From assembly GCA_003116975.1 (NCBI GenBank), contig BGKB01000073.1, positions 186,001-250,000 on the forward strand: a stretch of DNA of 64,000 bases, in the 5' to 3' direction. This stretch comes from Aurantiochytrium sp. KH105 (lineage: Eukaryota > Sar > Bigyra > Thraustochytrida > Thraustochytriidae). Positions 35,401 to 44,386 of this stretch are shown here, one piece after another. Positions within the stretch are counted from its first letter, which is position 1. Every line of letters starts with the position of its first letter. A model generated the notes under the pieces. The model saw only the letters and a program-made list of their open reading frames with translations, made no database searches and was not told the origin of the DNA. Made by a program: the position numbers and the translations under genes.

Positions 35401-36994
35401 TGTTTTAATGGTCACTTACAACGCCGCGCTTCGCATGTTTGCCAACACGAAAGTCACATTCTCTTTTGAATACGGAGGACGCGTCCGCATGGCCTACACC
35501 GTGCAAAGCTTTCGGGCAGAGCCATACGCCACTGACGCAGATCTTACCCGACTCTTTTTCGAAACAGTGTTTGTAATTCTCACGGCGCTGAATTTCATCT
35601 CCGAGCTGCGAGACTTCTTTCGCGACTTTTGGCGCACGGGAAAGCCTCTGACATATTTTAGGTCGCTGTGGAACTACGTGGACATGGTGAACATTTGGCT
35701 TCTTGTCTGGAATGTGATAAGCTGGGCAACGTTTTTTACCACCTGGACGCTCCAGTACGACCCCAAGGAGCGATACAATGTATATTTGGATCTTGATGCC
35801 GAGGCAAATTTTCTGGCCACGAATGAGACTGGAATGAACGAGATGCTCAGCTTCATGGTGCTAAGCAATCAAATGTCGGACCAGATGGGAATTTACACGG
35901 CGCTGAATGGAGCAGCCCTGGTTCTTATGGTCTTTCGGGTGCTCAAAGTTCTTGACTTTCAGCAGCGCATGGGCTTGGTCACACGGACGATATCCAACGC
36001 CGCTGTCGACCTTGCGCACTTTGCCGTTCTCTTTTTCGTGGTCTTTTCGCTGTATGGGTCACTAGCGTACATTATTTTTGGAAGCGCCATCGTCGGGTTT
36101 TCGACATTACCCCGCTCGTTGAACTCGTGCTTTTCGATCCTTTTAGGTGACATTAGCGTCATTGATGAGCTCCTTGTGCACCCGAATGTAGGTGCTGCGG
36201 TGATTTTCTATTACTCGTTCATCTTTCTGGCGTATTTCATTCTCATGAATATTTTACTGGCGATTCTCGTCGAGGCCTTTGTCGAAGTGAAACGATCTGC
36301 AGAGTTTAGCAAGAGCCTGCCGTCGGAGGTACTCCAAATTCTTCGATCCTCGGCGCGCTCACTAAAGCCCTTTCGCACGGAGAACTACATGGCGGACAGC
36401 GAGATTGTTGAGCTTCTTTCCGATTGGGTGGCCGAGAGCAAAATCATCGAGGAGAGCGAAAAGCTCGGCCGTCGCACATTCAATACAGAAGGCTTTTCCG
36501 CGAACAGCGAGCAGCTTCAGGAGGTTCTGGAATGCGAATTGGCGCGTGTGCGTCAGCTTACCCGAAACGATTCTCACTTAACCGAAGTTGCCGCTGTGCT
36601 GGGCCACAAAGCGACGAGCCCATTTGATACAATTCTTTCGGAGGATGATGACGACAATATGTCCAAGCTTGCCGAAAAAATTGCGAAAAACGTCTTGCAC
36701 CGGTACGGGACCGGTACGGATGTCGTACAATCCCGGCCGCGCATCGCACCTGCACCTTCATCACCAGGCAATGATCAAGCGTCGGGTCGTCGTGCGTCGG
36801 CTACACTAAACGCGCTGCGGCGCCGAACCCTTGCCTTTGCCCAAGGCGCAGCTTCACCAAAATCCAGAGCCATCCGCATGACGCGATTTTCACAACGATA
36901 TGCGAGTGGTGGCAAGGATGAACAGCTCAACGCAATTGTGGACCAGATCATCGAGGAGCGTGTCCGCGAGGAAGATGAGCTTGCTGAAGACTGA
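32405..36994 (+). CDS. PKD2-like (polycystin/TRPP) cation channel with Cys-rich and LNR ectodomain
   Basis: A 1529-residue protein. TM1 lies at about 75-94. A very large extracellular insert follows: a Cys motif DPTCGDGICDTPLEYPQW, many C-x2-C/C-x5-C repeats (PSI/EGF-like) interrupted by a Thr/Ser/Pro linker near 490-515, then two LNR (Notch-type) repeats near 748-820 (QNGFCDDECNIGECGYDQGAC, LADDVCDASCDTEACGFDLGDC). The polycystin (TOP) domain spans about 825-1030, with LPYGFHYFAASSNLSAGGF. Five more helices follow; the pore filter region is LLGDIS near 1247-1252. A basic cytosolic tail of about 220 residues ends the protein. In other organisms PKD2 channels are Ca2+-permeable and often ciliary. 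The open frame extends to a GTG at 32321; 32405 is the first ATG. AATAAA occurs at 37015-37020. Confidence 0.88.
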   Translation: MRGGGIASTLSARRLDLEEDDAPSKAVPADKVDTGVKGQLYKPGRKGDVEVLSGKALVEKIHEQLAQAQENGANYCNLLWFILYVGLYVIILGMQRSPPEAFMVEESIKNSLFGESTRTVEYSTGEISTTMESSSHIFEWLENSVIKSIFVDPTCGDGICDTPLEYPQWLDYGCSEDCGTYSSKLTSAVVVNVTAAFEDDEEIEDASWNLCSITHDVCYFSSSQLFTTRNESQVHEVDLLDGVWEVQLKASRGGIVGQIYTESTQLVTVAEIVNGTFGGNETSDANNTDTFVEYYTYVDTTRTIIAEWTACKDTSDSVSQEDLQLIQQSCEDATGEVKRICSAEDCEACSETKCSLYADCAFNDTLDECYTLTCGNEPQACPYCADEDTCEANADCIWDESCKALCSVADCASEACTVSQHACDVYSGGLCFWEGTGDIPCRTATDEEKCEYSCATCTQSLCEENPVCSFYRSECLDADDVVQTDSPSISPTAFPTAAPTLPPTPRPTQTTGGAPTQSTPSPTSGTSCTDDCTLCSDSDACFTSPAACAWTGSACREEVDMSQYTCDDACHACDYSDCTSTDTCYWSDGACYPESGLCETDCTFCTNAAKCRKRASFCEFSSSCTMLELCVNACEYCFSENECAFHPECVWDGLACAEASCSNTCSLCDEESTCTAQDGCSWTSLLGLGSCADESRRRELQTEVCGSMSTCEACSDDPTMCGKKNGCEFDYQSWSCSGFQEITSSCDEASGGFCTSALLQNGFCDDECNIGECGYDQGACADTANLLTYICSDMCYCNMLADDVCDASCDTEACGFDLGDCCERVFTSELDVQFELWNHFTPETVERLTPDPLLPRSRYLATVNRLIGGVLVLQTRYERGNCSSQRFAALANDCFTGEQSTAPFGADPVFLRSSSLNTDETVYKSKSSFYNLSDPEQVSTLGLPYGFHYFAASSNLSAGGFIEGFPVYFDANLGSTRASEFLAYMQEGFYLDADTESVDVLMVTYNAALRMFANTKVTFSFEYGGRVRMAYTVQSFRAEPYATDADLTRLFFETVFVILTALNFISELRDFFRDFWRTGKPLTYFRSLWNYVDMVNIWLLVWNVISWATFFTTWTLQYDPKERYNVYLDLDAEANFLATNETGMNEMLSFMVLSNQMSDQMGIYTALNGAALVLMVFRVLKVLDFQQRMGLVTRTISNAAVDLAHFAVLFFVVFSLYGSLAYIIFGSAIVGFSTLPRSLNSCFSILLGDISVIDELLVHPNVGAAVIFYYSFIFLAYFILMNILLAILVEAFVEVKRSAEFSKSLPSEVLQILRSSARSLKPFRTENYMADSEIVELLSDWVAESKIIEESEKLGRRTFNTEGFSANSEQLQEVLECELARVRQLTRNDSHLTEVAAVLGHKATSPFDTILSEDDDDNMSKLAEKIAKNVLHRYGTGTDVVQSRPRIAPAPSSPGNDQASGRRASATLNALRRRTLAFAQGAASPKSRAIRMTRFSQRYASGGKDEQLNAIVDQIIEERVREEDELAED

Positions 36995-37436
36995 ATGAGC
37001 TCTTACTTGTCTGTAATAAATCGACTACATAGGCTATACCTGAAATTCTGAATTTTTGTCAATGGCGTGCGTCTGCGAATTGCGCATAGTTCTATGGCTG
37101 AGTGTGCTCGCTTCGTAGGGTCGTTTTATGCTCGCCTTCCTACCGGACTCTTGATAAAGGGTTTGTGCTGAAGCAATGTGGTTTTTCCGAAAAACATCAC
37201 GATGACAAAGGTCCTCCTGCATTTCCATGATGAGAATGAGAATGAGAATGAGAATGAGAATGAGAATGAGAATGAGAATGAGAATGAGAATGAGAATGAG
37301 AATGAGAAAGAGAAAGAGGATAGCGATGACGACGATGCGGTCGATGATGTGGACAATGCAAAACGCCAACTTGGCAAAAAACAAAATCGGTGCAAATCAA
37401 TCAACCAATCCTCAAAACGAGACTCTTCACAGGACA
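36995..37436. other. Intergenic region / PAM leader with ATGAGA microsatellite
   Basis: Contains the polyadenylation-like AATAAA at 37015-37020 of the preceding gene and an (ATGAGA)n tract at 37227-37308, which read through would give Met-Arg repeats. Confidence 0.7.
37227..37308. repeat. (ATGAGA)n hexanucleotide microsatellite
   Basis: Nearly 14 units. It creates many in-frame ATGs before the conserved part of the PAM gene, making its true start uncertain. Confidence 0.95.
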
Positions 37437-39929
37437 ATGCCCACGCCGCGCGACGAGGAGGCCGCGACGCAACGCGGGTCGTGGGCAGCGGCCGCGCACC
37501 TTGCGCGGGCCGAGGATGAGGACACGGCTCAGCTCCTGTGGCCCGAAGAGCAACGCCGAGGACCTCGAGATGGACCGACTTCTGGCGCCTGGCACGGTCG
37601 CGGTGGCGCGTCCGCAGCGCGAGGCGACGGGTACGTGCGCGCGCAAGACGCGGCCATTGACGACGAACCCTACGCAGGCTTGAACGTTGAGCTGCCCGCT
37701 TTGGGCATGCACGATGGTAGAAAAGATGAGTCACAACCTCGAATTTTGCACCGAGACTACGACCCCGAAGAGATTGACGAGCTTCGTGATGATTATGGGG
37801 ATGATCATGATCATGATCATGATGACGACGAAGAGGACATTTTGACTGCTGACTTACGCGCGAAGAAATTCAGCTTGTTCCGTCGATGCGGACTTGTTGT
37901 CTTTGCGCTTGCTCTCGGCATGGTCATTCTCGTCCTACGGCCCGGTGGGAGCGGCGGCGATGACGACGGGCTCAGTCCCGTACCTAAATTAGACTCCGAT
38001 AGCGAAAGCGATGATGGCGCGCAACGATTCTTCTATGACATCGTTTCGGACCCGATTTCGAGGCCAATGGAAGGAACAAACGAGGTCATTTTCGGGCCAT
38101 TCAAGGTTGAGGAAAACCTCTTTGCGGAATCCTTCACGCCGCTTGTAGATATGGACAAAGTACACCACATGATTGTTTACAAATCGATGACGGCAACGGC
38201 GGAGTCTCCCAAGCAAAACCTGTTCTGGTCAATTGTGACGGGCAAGCAAAATCCTCAGGCAATGGTAGTTTACGCCTGGGCTAGGACTGGGCAGGAAACG
38301 CCACTGACCTTTCGCGCCGTTTCAGGTTCAGGTGCTTACCTTGGGCCGGGCACGGATGCACCATATCTCTACTTTGATGTGCATTACGAACTCTCTGCAG
38401 ACGCAGTTCAGGACCGAGAAAACACGAAAGCAGGAATCCGGATGGTTGTGAAGCGACTTAGCCCCAACGTGGTCTCGCAGTGGCAGGACTGTCAGGAATC
38501 CGTCAACTCGTGCCCTACAGAGCAAGGCCTCGGCGTTTCTTTGGTGCACAACTCGTCGTTCGAATTGCCGCCACGGAGAAATGACGTCGACGTGGCCGCC
38601 ATGTGCGCAGTCACGCAAGATGGCATTTTGTACGCGTATCGCAACCATGGCCATGATGAAGGCCGTCAGTGGGTCACGGAACTTTTCCGCGATGGCACGT
38701 ATGTGGGCAAGATCGTCGATCGAAGTGTTTCCGACCCGCAAATATTCTACGAATTTCCCGAGGGAGGCATTCCTGTGCGCGAAGGCGACGTGCTCAAGCT
38801 GCACTGTCACTTCCAGACGTCAAGCGCAACGTGGGTTACCACGCCAGGGCCCTCGCTGAAACGTCATCAGGAAATGTGCAACCAATACCTCATGTACTAT
38901 CCGCACTATCCCTCGGGAAACGAAAAGCCTGGTATCTGTGCACAACGAGGCAGTCTGAAAAGCTTTTCTCCAGCAACGTACGTGGAGGCTCCTTTTGATG
39001 TTGACGCTCAAAATGAGCTTCCGATGGCAAGTTCGCTTGGCGAGGTGACAGCCATGGCCGTATCGCCGGACGGGCGCACAGTATACATGCTTGCGAGACG
39101 TAGCAACTCGTTCTTCTCCGACGACGTTATTCCGGAGGACACAATCTTTGTCATGCAGCGAACCTCGGGCCACGTGCTGCGATCTTTTGGTAACAACCTC
39201 TTTGTCACGCCACACGGACTCTTTTGCGACGATATGGGCAAGCTCTGGGTCACAGACACGCACCTGCACCTGGTCTTTGAGCTTGACGCCAAGACTGGAG
39301 AAGTCCTGCAGACGATTGGGACGCGCGGGCAAAGCGATGTTAACGAATCGTCTTTCAATGCTCCAACGGACGTGGCAGTCGATCGTGAGCGCGGTGAGGT
39401 TTTCGTTGCCGACGGCTACGGGCATAGCCGTGTTGCCGTCTTTAATTATTCCTCGGGCATGTTTCTGCGCTCATGGGGTGAAACGACTGGCTCGGAGCAG
39501 GGCGAGTTCCGCGTCGTGCATAGCGTTGCCTTTGACGCGTCACGGGACTGGGTTTACGTCGCGGATCGGGATAACTGCCGCGTGCAAATATTTACTCGAC
39601 TCGGCGAATTGGTCAAAATCTGGCCGTCGGCTGGCTATTGCCGCAAGGTGGAGCATCCAGACATGGAAAATGCCTTTGCAGGGCATCTCTCTGCCGTGGC
39701 GTACTCGCAGCGACTCGATTTGGTCTTTGCATTAGAAGCGCACGCAGTGGTACTTCGTCGCCCTCTGACGGACGAAATTGTCGCTACGATTGATGCTGGG
39801 TCCCAGGGCCGTCAGATGCAATGGCCGCACGACATTGATGTTGGCCTCAATGCCGTCAAACCATCAATCTATGTTGCCGAGCTCACAGGGAACCGGACCA
39901 CCCGTTTTTCGGTTGGGGATGGACGTTGA
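37437..39929 (+). CDS. PAM: Bifunctional peptidylglycine alpha-amidating monooxygenase (PHM + PAL), membrane-anchored
   Basis: An 830-residue protein that should convert peptidyl-Gly to a peptide amide in two steps in the secretory pathway. A charged N-terminus is followed by a single hydrophobic segment (about 150-168), so it looks like a type II membrane protein rather than one with a cleaved signal. The PHM half has all copper ligands: H243-H244 (in VHHM), H316 (in DVHYE), H404 and H406 (in NHGHDE), M480 (in EMCNQYLMYYP). The PAL half (about 520-830) is an NHL-type propeller with the zinc ligands H593 (TPHGL), H695 (VHSV), H798 (WPHDI) and the catalytic tyrosine Y661 (DGYGHSR). I prefer the ATG at 37437; the frame is open to 37227, but that part is a microsatellite. 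Confidence 0.9.
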   Translation: MPTPRDEEAATQRGSWAAAAHLARAEDEDTAQLLWPEEQRRGPRDGPTSGAWHGRGGASAARGDGYVRAQDAAIDDEPYAGLNVELPALGMHDGRKDESQPRILHRDYDPEEIDELRDDYGDDHDHDHDDDEEDILTADLRAKKFSLFRRCGLVVFALALGMVILVLRPGGSGGDDDGLSPVPKLDSDSESDDGAQRFFYDIVSDPISRPMEGTNEVIFGPFKVEENLFAESFTPLVDMDKVHHMIVYKSMTATAESPKQNLFWSIVTGKQNPQAMVVYAWARTGQETPLTFRAVSGSGAYLGPGTDAPYLYFDVHYELSADAVQDRENTKAGIRMVVKRLSPNVVSQWQDCQESVNSCPTEQGLGVSLVHNSSFELPPRRNDVDVAAMCAVTQDGILYAYRNHGHDEGRQWVTELFRDGTYVGKIVDRSVSDPQIFYEFPEGGIPVREGDVLKLHCHFQTSSATWVTTPGPSLKRHQEMCNQYLMYYPHYPSGNEKPGICAQRGSLKSFSPATYVEAPFDVDAQNELPMASSLGEVTAMAVSPDGRTVYMLARRSNSFFSDDVIPEDTIFVMQRTSGHVLRSFGNNLFVTPHGLFCDDMGKLWVTDTHLHLVFELDAKTGEVLQTIGTRGQSDVNESSFNAPTDVAVDRERGEVFVADGYGHSRVAVFNYSSGMFLRSWGETTGSEQGEFRVVHSVAFDASRDWVYVADRDNCRVQIFTRLGELVKIWPSAGYCRKVEHPDMENAFAGHLSAVAYSQRLDLVFALEAHAVVLRRPLTDEIVATIDAGSQGRQMQWPHDIDVGLNAVKPSIYVAELTGNRTTRFSVGDGR

Positions 39930-40305
39930 GGCGGAAAGACCTTTGCTGGTTAGCGTTGGTGCAAACTATCACTGAAAGTCCCGATACTGGTACAGGCATT
40001 GGTATTCGTTACTCATCTCATCGCGGAATACACACCACCTGCTTTTGGACAAGAAGCACAAGGGAGGGTCACGGATTTCCTTTGACTTATGCGTAGCGAG
40101 ACAGGCTTTGCTCGCCGATGGTTGATGCTCCCATGCTCGTGGAGCTTCTGATGATTAAGTAGAATATTGCACTGTCAGCAAATTTTGGTTAATGGGGGCT
40201 ATCTAGTATGCACGCGAGAGGACACGCTCGATTAAGATCACAACAGATGATCTTCTTTGAAAAGGGAAAAAAAAATATGATGATTCATCACAGCTCAAAT
40301 ACCAC
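39930..40305. other. Intergenic region between convergent genes
   Basis: Nothing recognisable. It contains the 3' ends of PAM and the helicase gene. Confidence 0.5.
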
Positions 40306-40331
40306 TTACCAAGCATCGCTACCGCCACCAC

Positions 40332-40368
<37 letters not shown>

Positions 40369-42963
40369 GCCGCCGCCGCCGCGACGACCACCACGACCTC
40401 CACGGCCACCGCCACGGCCACCGCCACGACCGCCACGGCGCCCACCACCGCCGCTGCCGCCCATGTTACGGTAGTCACGACCTCCAAAGTTGCTGGAACG
40501 GCCACCGCCACGGCCTCCACCGCCTCCACGACCACCGAGTTCGGCCTGGCTAGCAAGTCCCTTGAGCCAGCTCGGGACATCCTGCTGGGTCTCTTCGAGA
40601 AGGCGCACAAGGTCGGCGGCAACGTGGAGATTCTTCTCATTGATGAAGCTAATAGCTTCACCCTTGTTGCCGGCACGACCCGTACGACCGATGCGGTGAA
40701 CATACGAATCGATTTCCGAAGGCATATCGTAGTTGATGACCATGAGCACATTGGGAATATCGAGACCACGAGCAGCCACCTCGGTTGCGATGAGAACACT
40801 CACGCGACCCGTCGTAAACTCCCAAAGAGCCTGCTCGCGCTCACGCTGCGAGCGGTCGCCATGAATCGAGGTACAGGGAATACCCTCCTGGCGATAGAGG
40901 TCCATGTGCAACATGTCTGCGTTGCGCTTGGTTTCGACAAAGACGAGGGTAAGCCCCTTGGACTCGCGAAGCTTTTCAACAAGTTTGACGCGCTTTCGAG
41001 CGTCCTCGACAAAGACAAAGTTCTGTGTAATGCTCGAGTTGGTAGAGCCGACACGACCGACTGTAACGAAAATGTAATCAGCCATGAAGTCACCGGCAAG
41101 CTGCTGAATGTCACGAGGAAAGGTAGCAGAAAACATGGCAGTCTGACGACCACCCTTGCTGGTGTCCTCTTGAGGCATGTCGTACGACTGGACAATCTTG
41201 CGGATCTGCGGCTCGAAGCCCATGTCGAGCATGCGATCAGCCTCATCGAGCACGAGATACTTGATACCGCGCAGCGAGACGCGTCCGCGTTCGATGAGAT
41301 CCACCAGACGGCCGGGGGTCGCCACGATAATTCCGCAACCGCGAGCGAGCTCGTCCATTTGCATGCGAATATCGGCGCCACCATAAGCCACGAGGCAGCG
41401 AACAGGCGTCTGGTAGGTGAAGCGCATGGCCTCATCGTGAATTTGCGACGCAAGCTCGCGCGTTGGTGCCAGGACAAGCGCCGCAGGAAGTGCGGATCGA
41501 CGGCCGCCATAGCCGCGGCCAAAACCGCCGCCACCGCGACCGCGGCCTCGTCCGCCGCCGCCGCCGCCGCCTGCACCCAGACCATTGCGGATAATTCCGT
41601 CAATGATGGGGAAGAGGAAGGCTGCCGTCTTACCTGAGCCGGTCTGCGCACAAGCCATGACGTCACGGCCGTTCATGGCCATGGGCACTGCATGCTTCTG
41701 GATCGGGGTCGGACGCGAGTAGCGAGCGCGCATAATGTTGTCATTAAGAGGCTGGCAGAACTCGGCATCGGCAAAGGTATCAAGGGGATCGGGGATCCCG
41801 TGACCTGAGGACTCGACAGGGATATCGTCGTACTTGTCAAAGTCGAGACCGGCGCTCATGTGCGTCTCGTCTCCGAAAAGTTCCTTCTCCATGGCCTCGC
41901 GAGCCTCCTTTTTGTCCTTGTTGCGGTACATCCAGCCTTGCTTGTCCGACTTGGTGACAAAGTGATCAGCCGTCGAGTCCGGATCGCCATAGGGCAAATC
42001 TTCGGCGTCTTCCTCTTTCTTGTTCTGCTCGGGAACCCACGTCTTGGGTCTAGCCCAGGCGCTGCTGCCGCCCGGAGCGCGAGGCTGGGCGGGAGCAGGG
42101 GCATCACCAGCGTCACCACCGCCATTCGAGGAGGGCGGTGGCAGTTGTGGCCCACCCTTGCGCGGCTTGAAAGCGGCCGACCGGGGCTCGCGAGGCTGTT
42201 GCTGTTGCTGCTGCTTCCTCGGCTGCTGCTGTTGCTGCTGCTTTTGCTGCTGGGGCTGCGCAGGTGCAGTGTTCTGCATCTTGAGGGCTTCGATCTGTGC
42301 CTGCAGCGCCTCAATCTGTTGCTGCTGCTGCTGGTACACATCGGGTGTGACCTGCATGGGCTGCTGCTGCATCTGGAGCTGCATCTGCATCTGAGCGATC
42401 TGGGCTTGCTGCGCAGCCATCATGTTCATGTCAGGCATCATGCCCATAGCCTGCGGCTGCATCATGCCTTGTGCTGCCATGTACTGCGGCTGATACTGCA
42501 TCCCGTACTGTGCCTGATGGTACGGTGAGCCCTGCGCCTGCTGGTAGGGAGATCCATGCTGCTGCTGCTGCTGCTGCTGCGGTTGCTGCTGGAGCTGTCC
42601 TTGCGCTGGCGGCAGCTGCTGCTGGTACTGCTGCTTCTGCTGGTCCAGCTTCTCCTTCAACGACGGCTGCGGCTGTTGTTGATGGGTCTGCTGCTGCGGT
42701 TGCTGCGGCTGAGCCTGCTGCGTCTGCTGGGGCTGTTGTTGCTGGGGCTGCGCCGCAGGGGGCTGCGCCGCCTGCTGCTGCGCGGCCTCTCCCTTTGCAG
42801 CAGCGCCGGCATCTGCGGCGGGCGGCGCCGACGACTTGCTCGCGGCCGCGAGCCCGCCCAGCACCTGGTTATAGTTCTTCGACTTGGTCTTGCGCTTTGA
42901 CTTAAACTTGAGCGGCGCAAGGTTCCCGCTCTTGCCGGCGTCTCCTCCGTTCCCCTGCTGCAT
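40306..42963 (-). CDS. DED1: DDX3/Ded1-type DEAD-box RNA helicase
   Basis: An 885-residue protein. Residues 1-280 are Gln/Pro-rich with repeated poly-Gln; an Ala/Gly/Pro linker follows. The helicase core (about 385-790) has motif Q (RPTPIQKHAVP), motif I AQTGSGKT near 437-444, PTRELA, a TPGR motif, DEAD at about 573-576, SAT, ARGLD and HRIGRTGRAG near 755. A Gly/Arg insert (GGGRGRGRGGGGFGRGYGG) sits between motifs I and Ia, where DDX3 proteins also carry an insert. The last 70 residues are RGG boxes and poly-Gly ending SDAW. Ded1/DDX3 unwinds mRNA leaders in translation initiation and forms RNA granules; the poly-Gln and RGG parts would favour condensates. The stop TAA is embedded in a donor-like GGTAAGT. 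Confidence 0.93.
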
Positions 42964-43246
42964 CCTGCCTCGCGTCCTGTCGCCTCTGCGAAGCCCTCGT
43001 CCTCGTCCTCGTCCTCGTCGCGGAGGTCGAGATCAACCAAATTAACGATCGCGAGCTCGCTCGCCCGCTCGCCCGTCCGCCCGCCCGCGGCCTCGGTGCG
43101 CAGGCCTCCGGTGCCTCCGGCCGCCGCTCCGCGTGCCGCCCGCGCCTCGCCGCGTCTCGCGTACGCGTGCGCGCCTGTCGAGCGAGTAGTTATGCGGCGC
43201 CGTGTACGCGACGCATCCACGCATGCATCGCACAAGAAGCTAAACC

Positions 43247-43281
<35 letters not shown>

Positions 43282-44000
43282 TACTAGATAGGTATAGATA
43301 GGCAGGCAGCCCCTTCATACGGCGTATACACGCGCCATAGTAAACTAAGCAGACGCGGAGAGTCAGGGCAGGGCGCGGCGGGCGGTTGCTGGCCACCCAG
43401 CGCAGCCGCTTGCCGCGCCTGGAGGAACCGCGGCGAACGCATATCAGACACGGGGGAGAACGAAGAGGAACGCCGTTCTGTTCGGGGAGAGGGGAGAGGG
43501 GAGAGAACGGTGGAACGGCGAGAGAGCATCATGACTGACTGACTCGGATCATGCTCATGATGAGGATGGGGTTCATGCCGGTGAGCATCGCAGAGTGCAG
43601 GGTTAGCGCGCCTTGGCGGGAGATTGCAGAGGCGTGCGGGGATGTCGGGCTGGTGTGCAGGAGCGCATGCAGAAGGTATGGCGATTGTAAAAGTAGAGAA
43701 GATTGGGCGAAGAGAGGTGGAAAAACAAAAACGAACTTGGATGTTGACGCGCGTGTAGAGAATTTTTAAAGAGGGGAGCCTACAAAGCCTTTTATAATTG
43801 ACAGCCTGGCGAGGTCTTGTCCAAGTCCAAAAAGATGCAAGCATTGCACGGACGAAGACATCTTTTTCCTCATTGACAGTTTGAGAACTGTTGAGAACAA
43901 AAAGAAATCAAAACCAAAAAAAATTCATCAGCCAGATGCAATGACACGGACAGCCTGTGACTGTGACTGGCTCCGGCACAGCAAAAAGGAAGAACCAACT
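42964..44000. other. Upstream region of the helicase gene
   Basis: Contains (GACA)n at 43246-43281 and GAGGGGAGAG-type repeats at 43488-43505. No gene is visible; the open frames here are low-complexity or lack an ATG. Confidence 0.55.
43246..43281. repeat. (GACA)n microsatellite upstream of the DDX3-like gene
   Basis: Nine perfect units, about 285 bp upstream of the helicase ATG. Confidence 0.95.
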
Positions 44001-44071
44001 TGCCTCCGGGCGGAATCGAACCACCGTCGTCACGGCCACAACGTGACGTTCTGCCATTGAACTACGGAAGC
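44001..44071 (-). tRNA. tRNA-His (anticodon GTG), copy 1
   Basis: Read on the minus strand it folds into a full cloverleaf: acceptor GCTTCCG/CGGAGGC, D-arm GTTC-AATGGCA-GAAC, anticodon stem TCACG/CGTGA with loop TTGTGGC (anticodon GTG), and T-arm GGTGG-TTCGATT-CCGCC. The discriminator is A73 and CCA is not encoded. The base before position 1 is C, so the G-1 of tRNA-His must be added after transcription. A T5 pol III terminator lies at 43983-43987. Confidence 0.95.
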
Positions 44072-44163
44072 GCGGTGCTGCGGCTCCAGTCCAACGCCAG
44101 TTCAGCGCCCGGCGAGCCACCAGCCAAGCAAGCCAAAAAAACAAAAAGGAAAAAATAATCAGA

Positions 44164-44234
44164 TGCCTCCGGGCGGAATCGAACCACCGTCGTCACGGCC
44201 ACAACGTGACGTTCTACCATTGAACTACGGAAGC
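44164..44234 (-). tRNA. tRNA-His (anticodon GTG), copy 2
   Basis: Identical to copy 1 except for one base in the D-loop (AATGGTA instead of AATGGCA). The same A73 and absence of encoded G-1 and CCA hold. A T6 terminator lies at 44150-44155. The two genes lie in direct tandem, 92 bp apart. Confidence 0.95.
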
Positions 44235-44386
44235 GCGGCTAAGGGAAAGCCTGGCGCGCATCGAGCACGCGCAGCCAAGTACCCAAGCGCGTGCACGCAA
44301 GGCAAGGCAAGGCGAGCAACGAAGCAGAACAAACTCCATTCTGGGTCCACTGCACGCGCTCGCTCGCTCGCTCGCTCGCTCGAGCG

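Noticed and set aside
37227-37436. N-terminal Met-Arg repeat extension of PAM
   Set aside because: It is the translation of an (ATGAGA)n microsatellite; the ATG at 37437 is a more sensible start.
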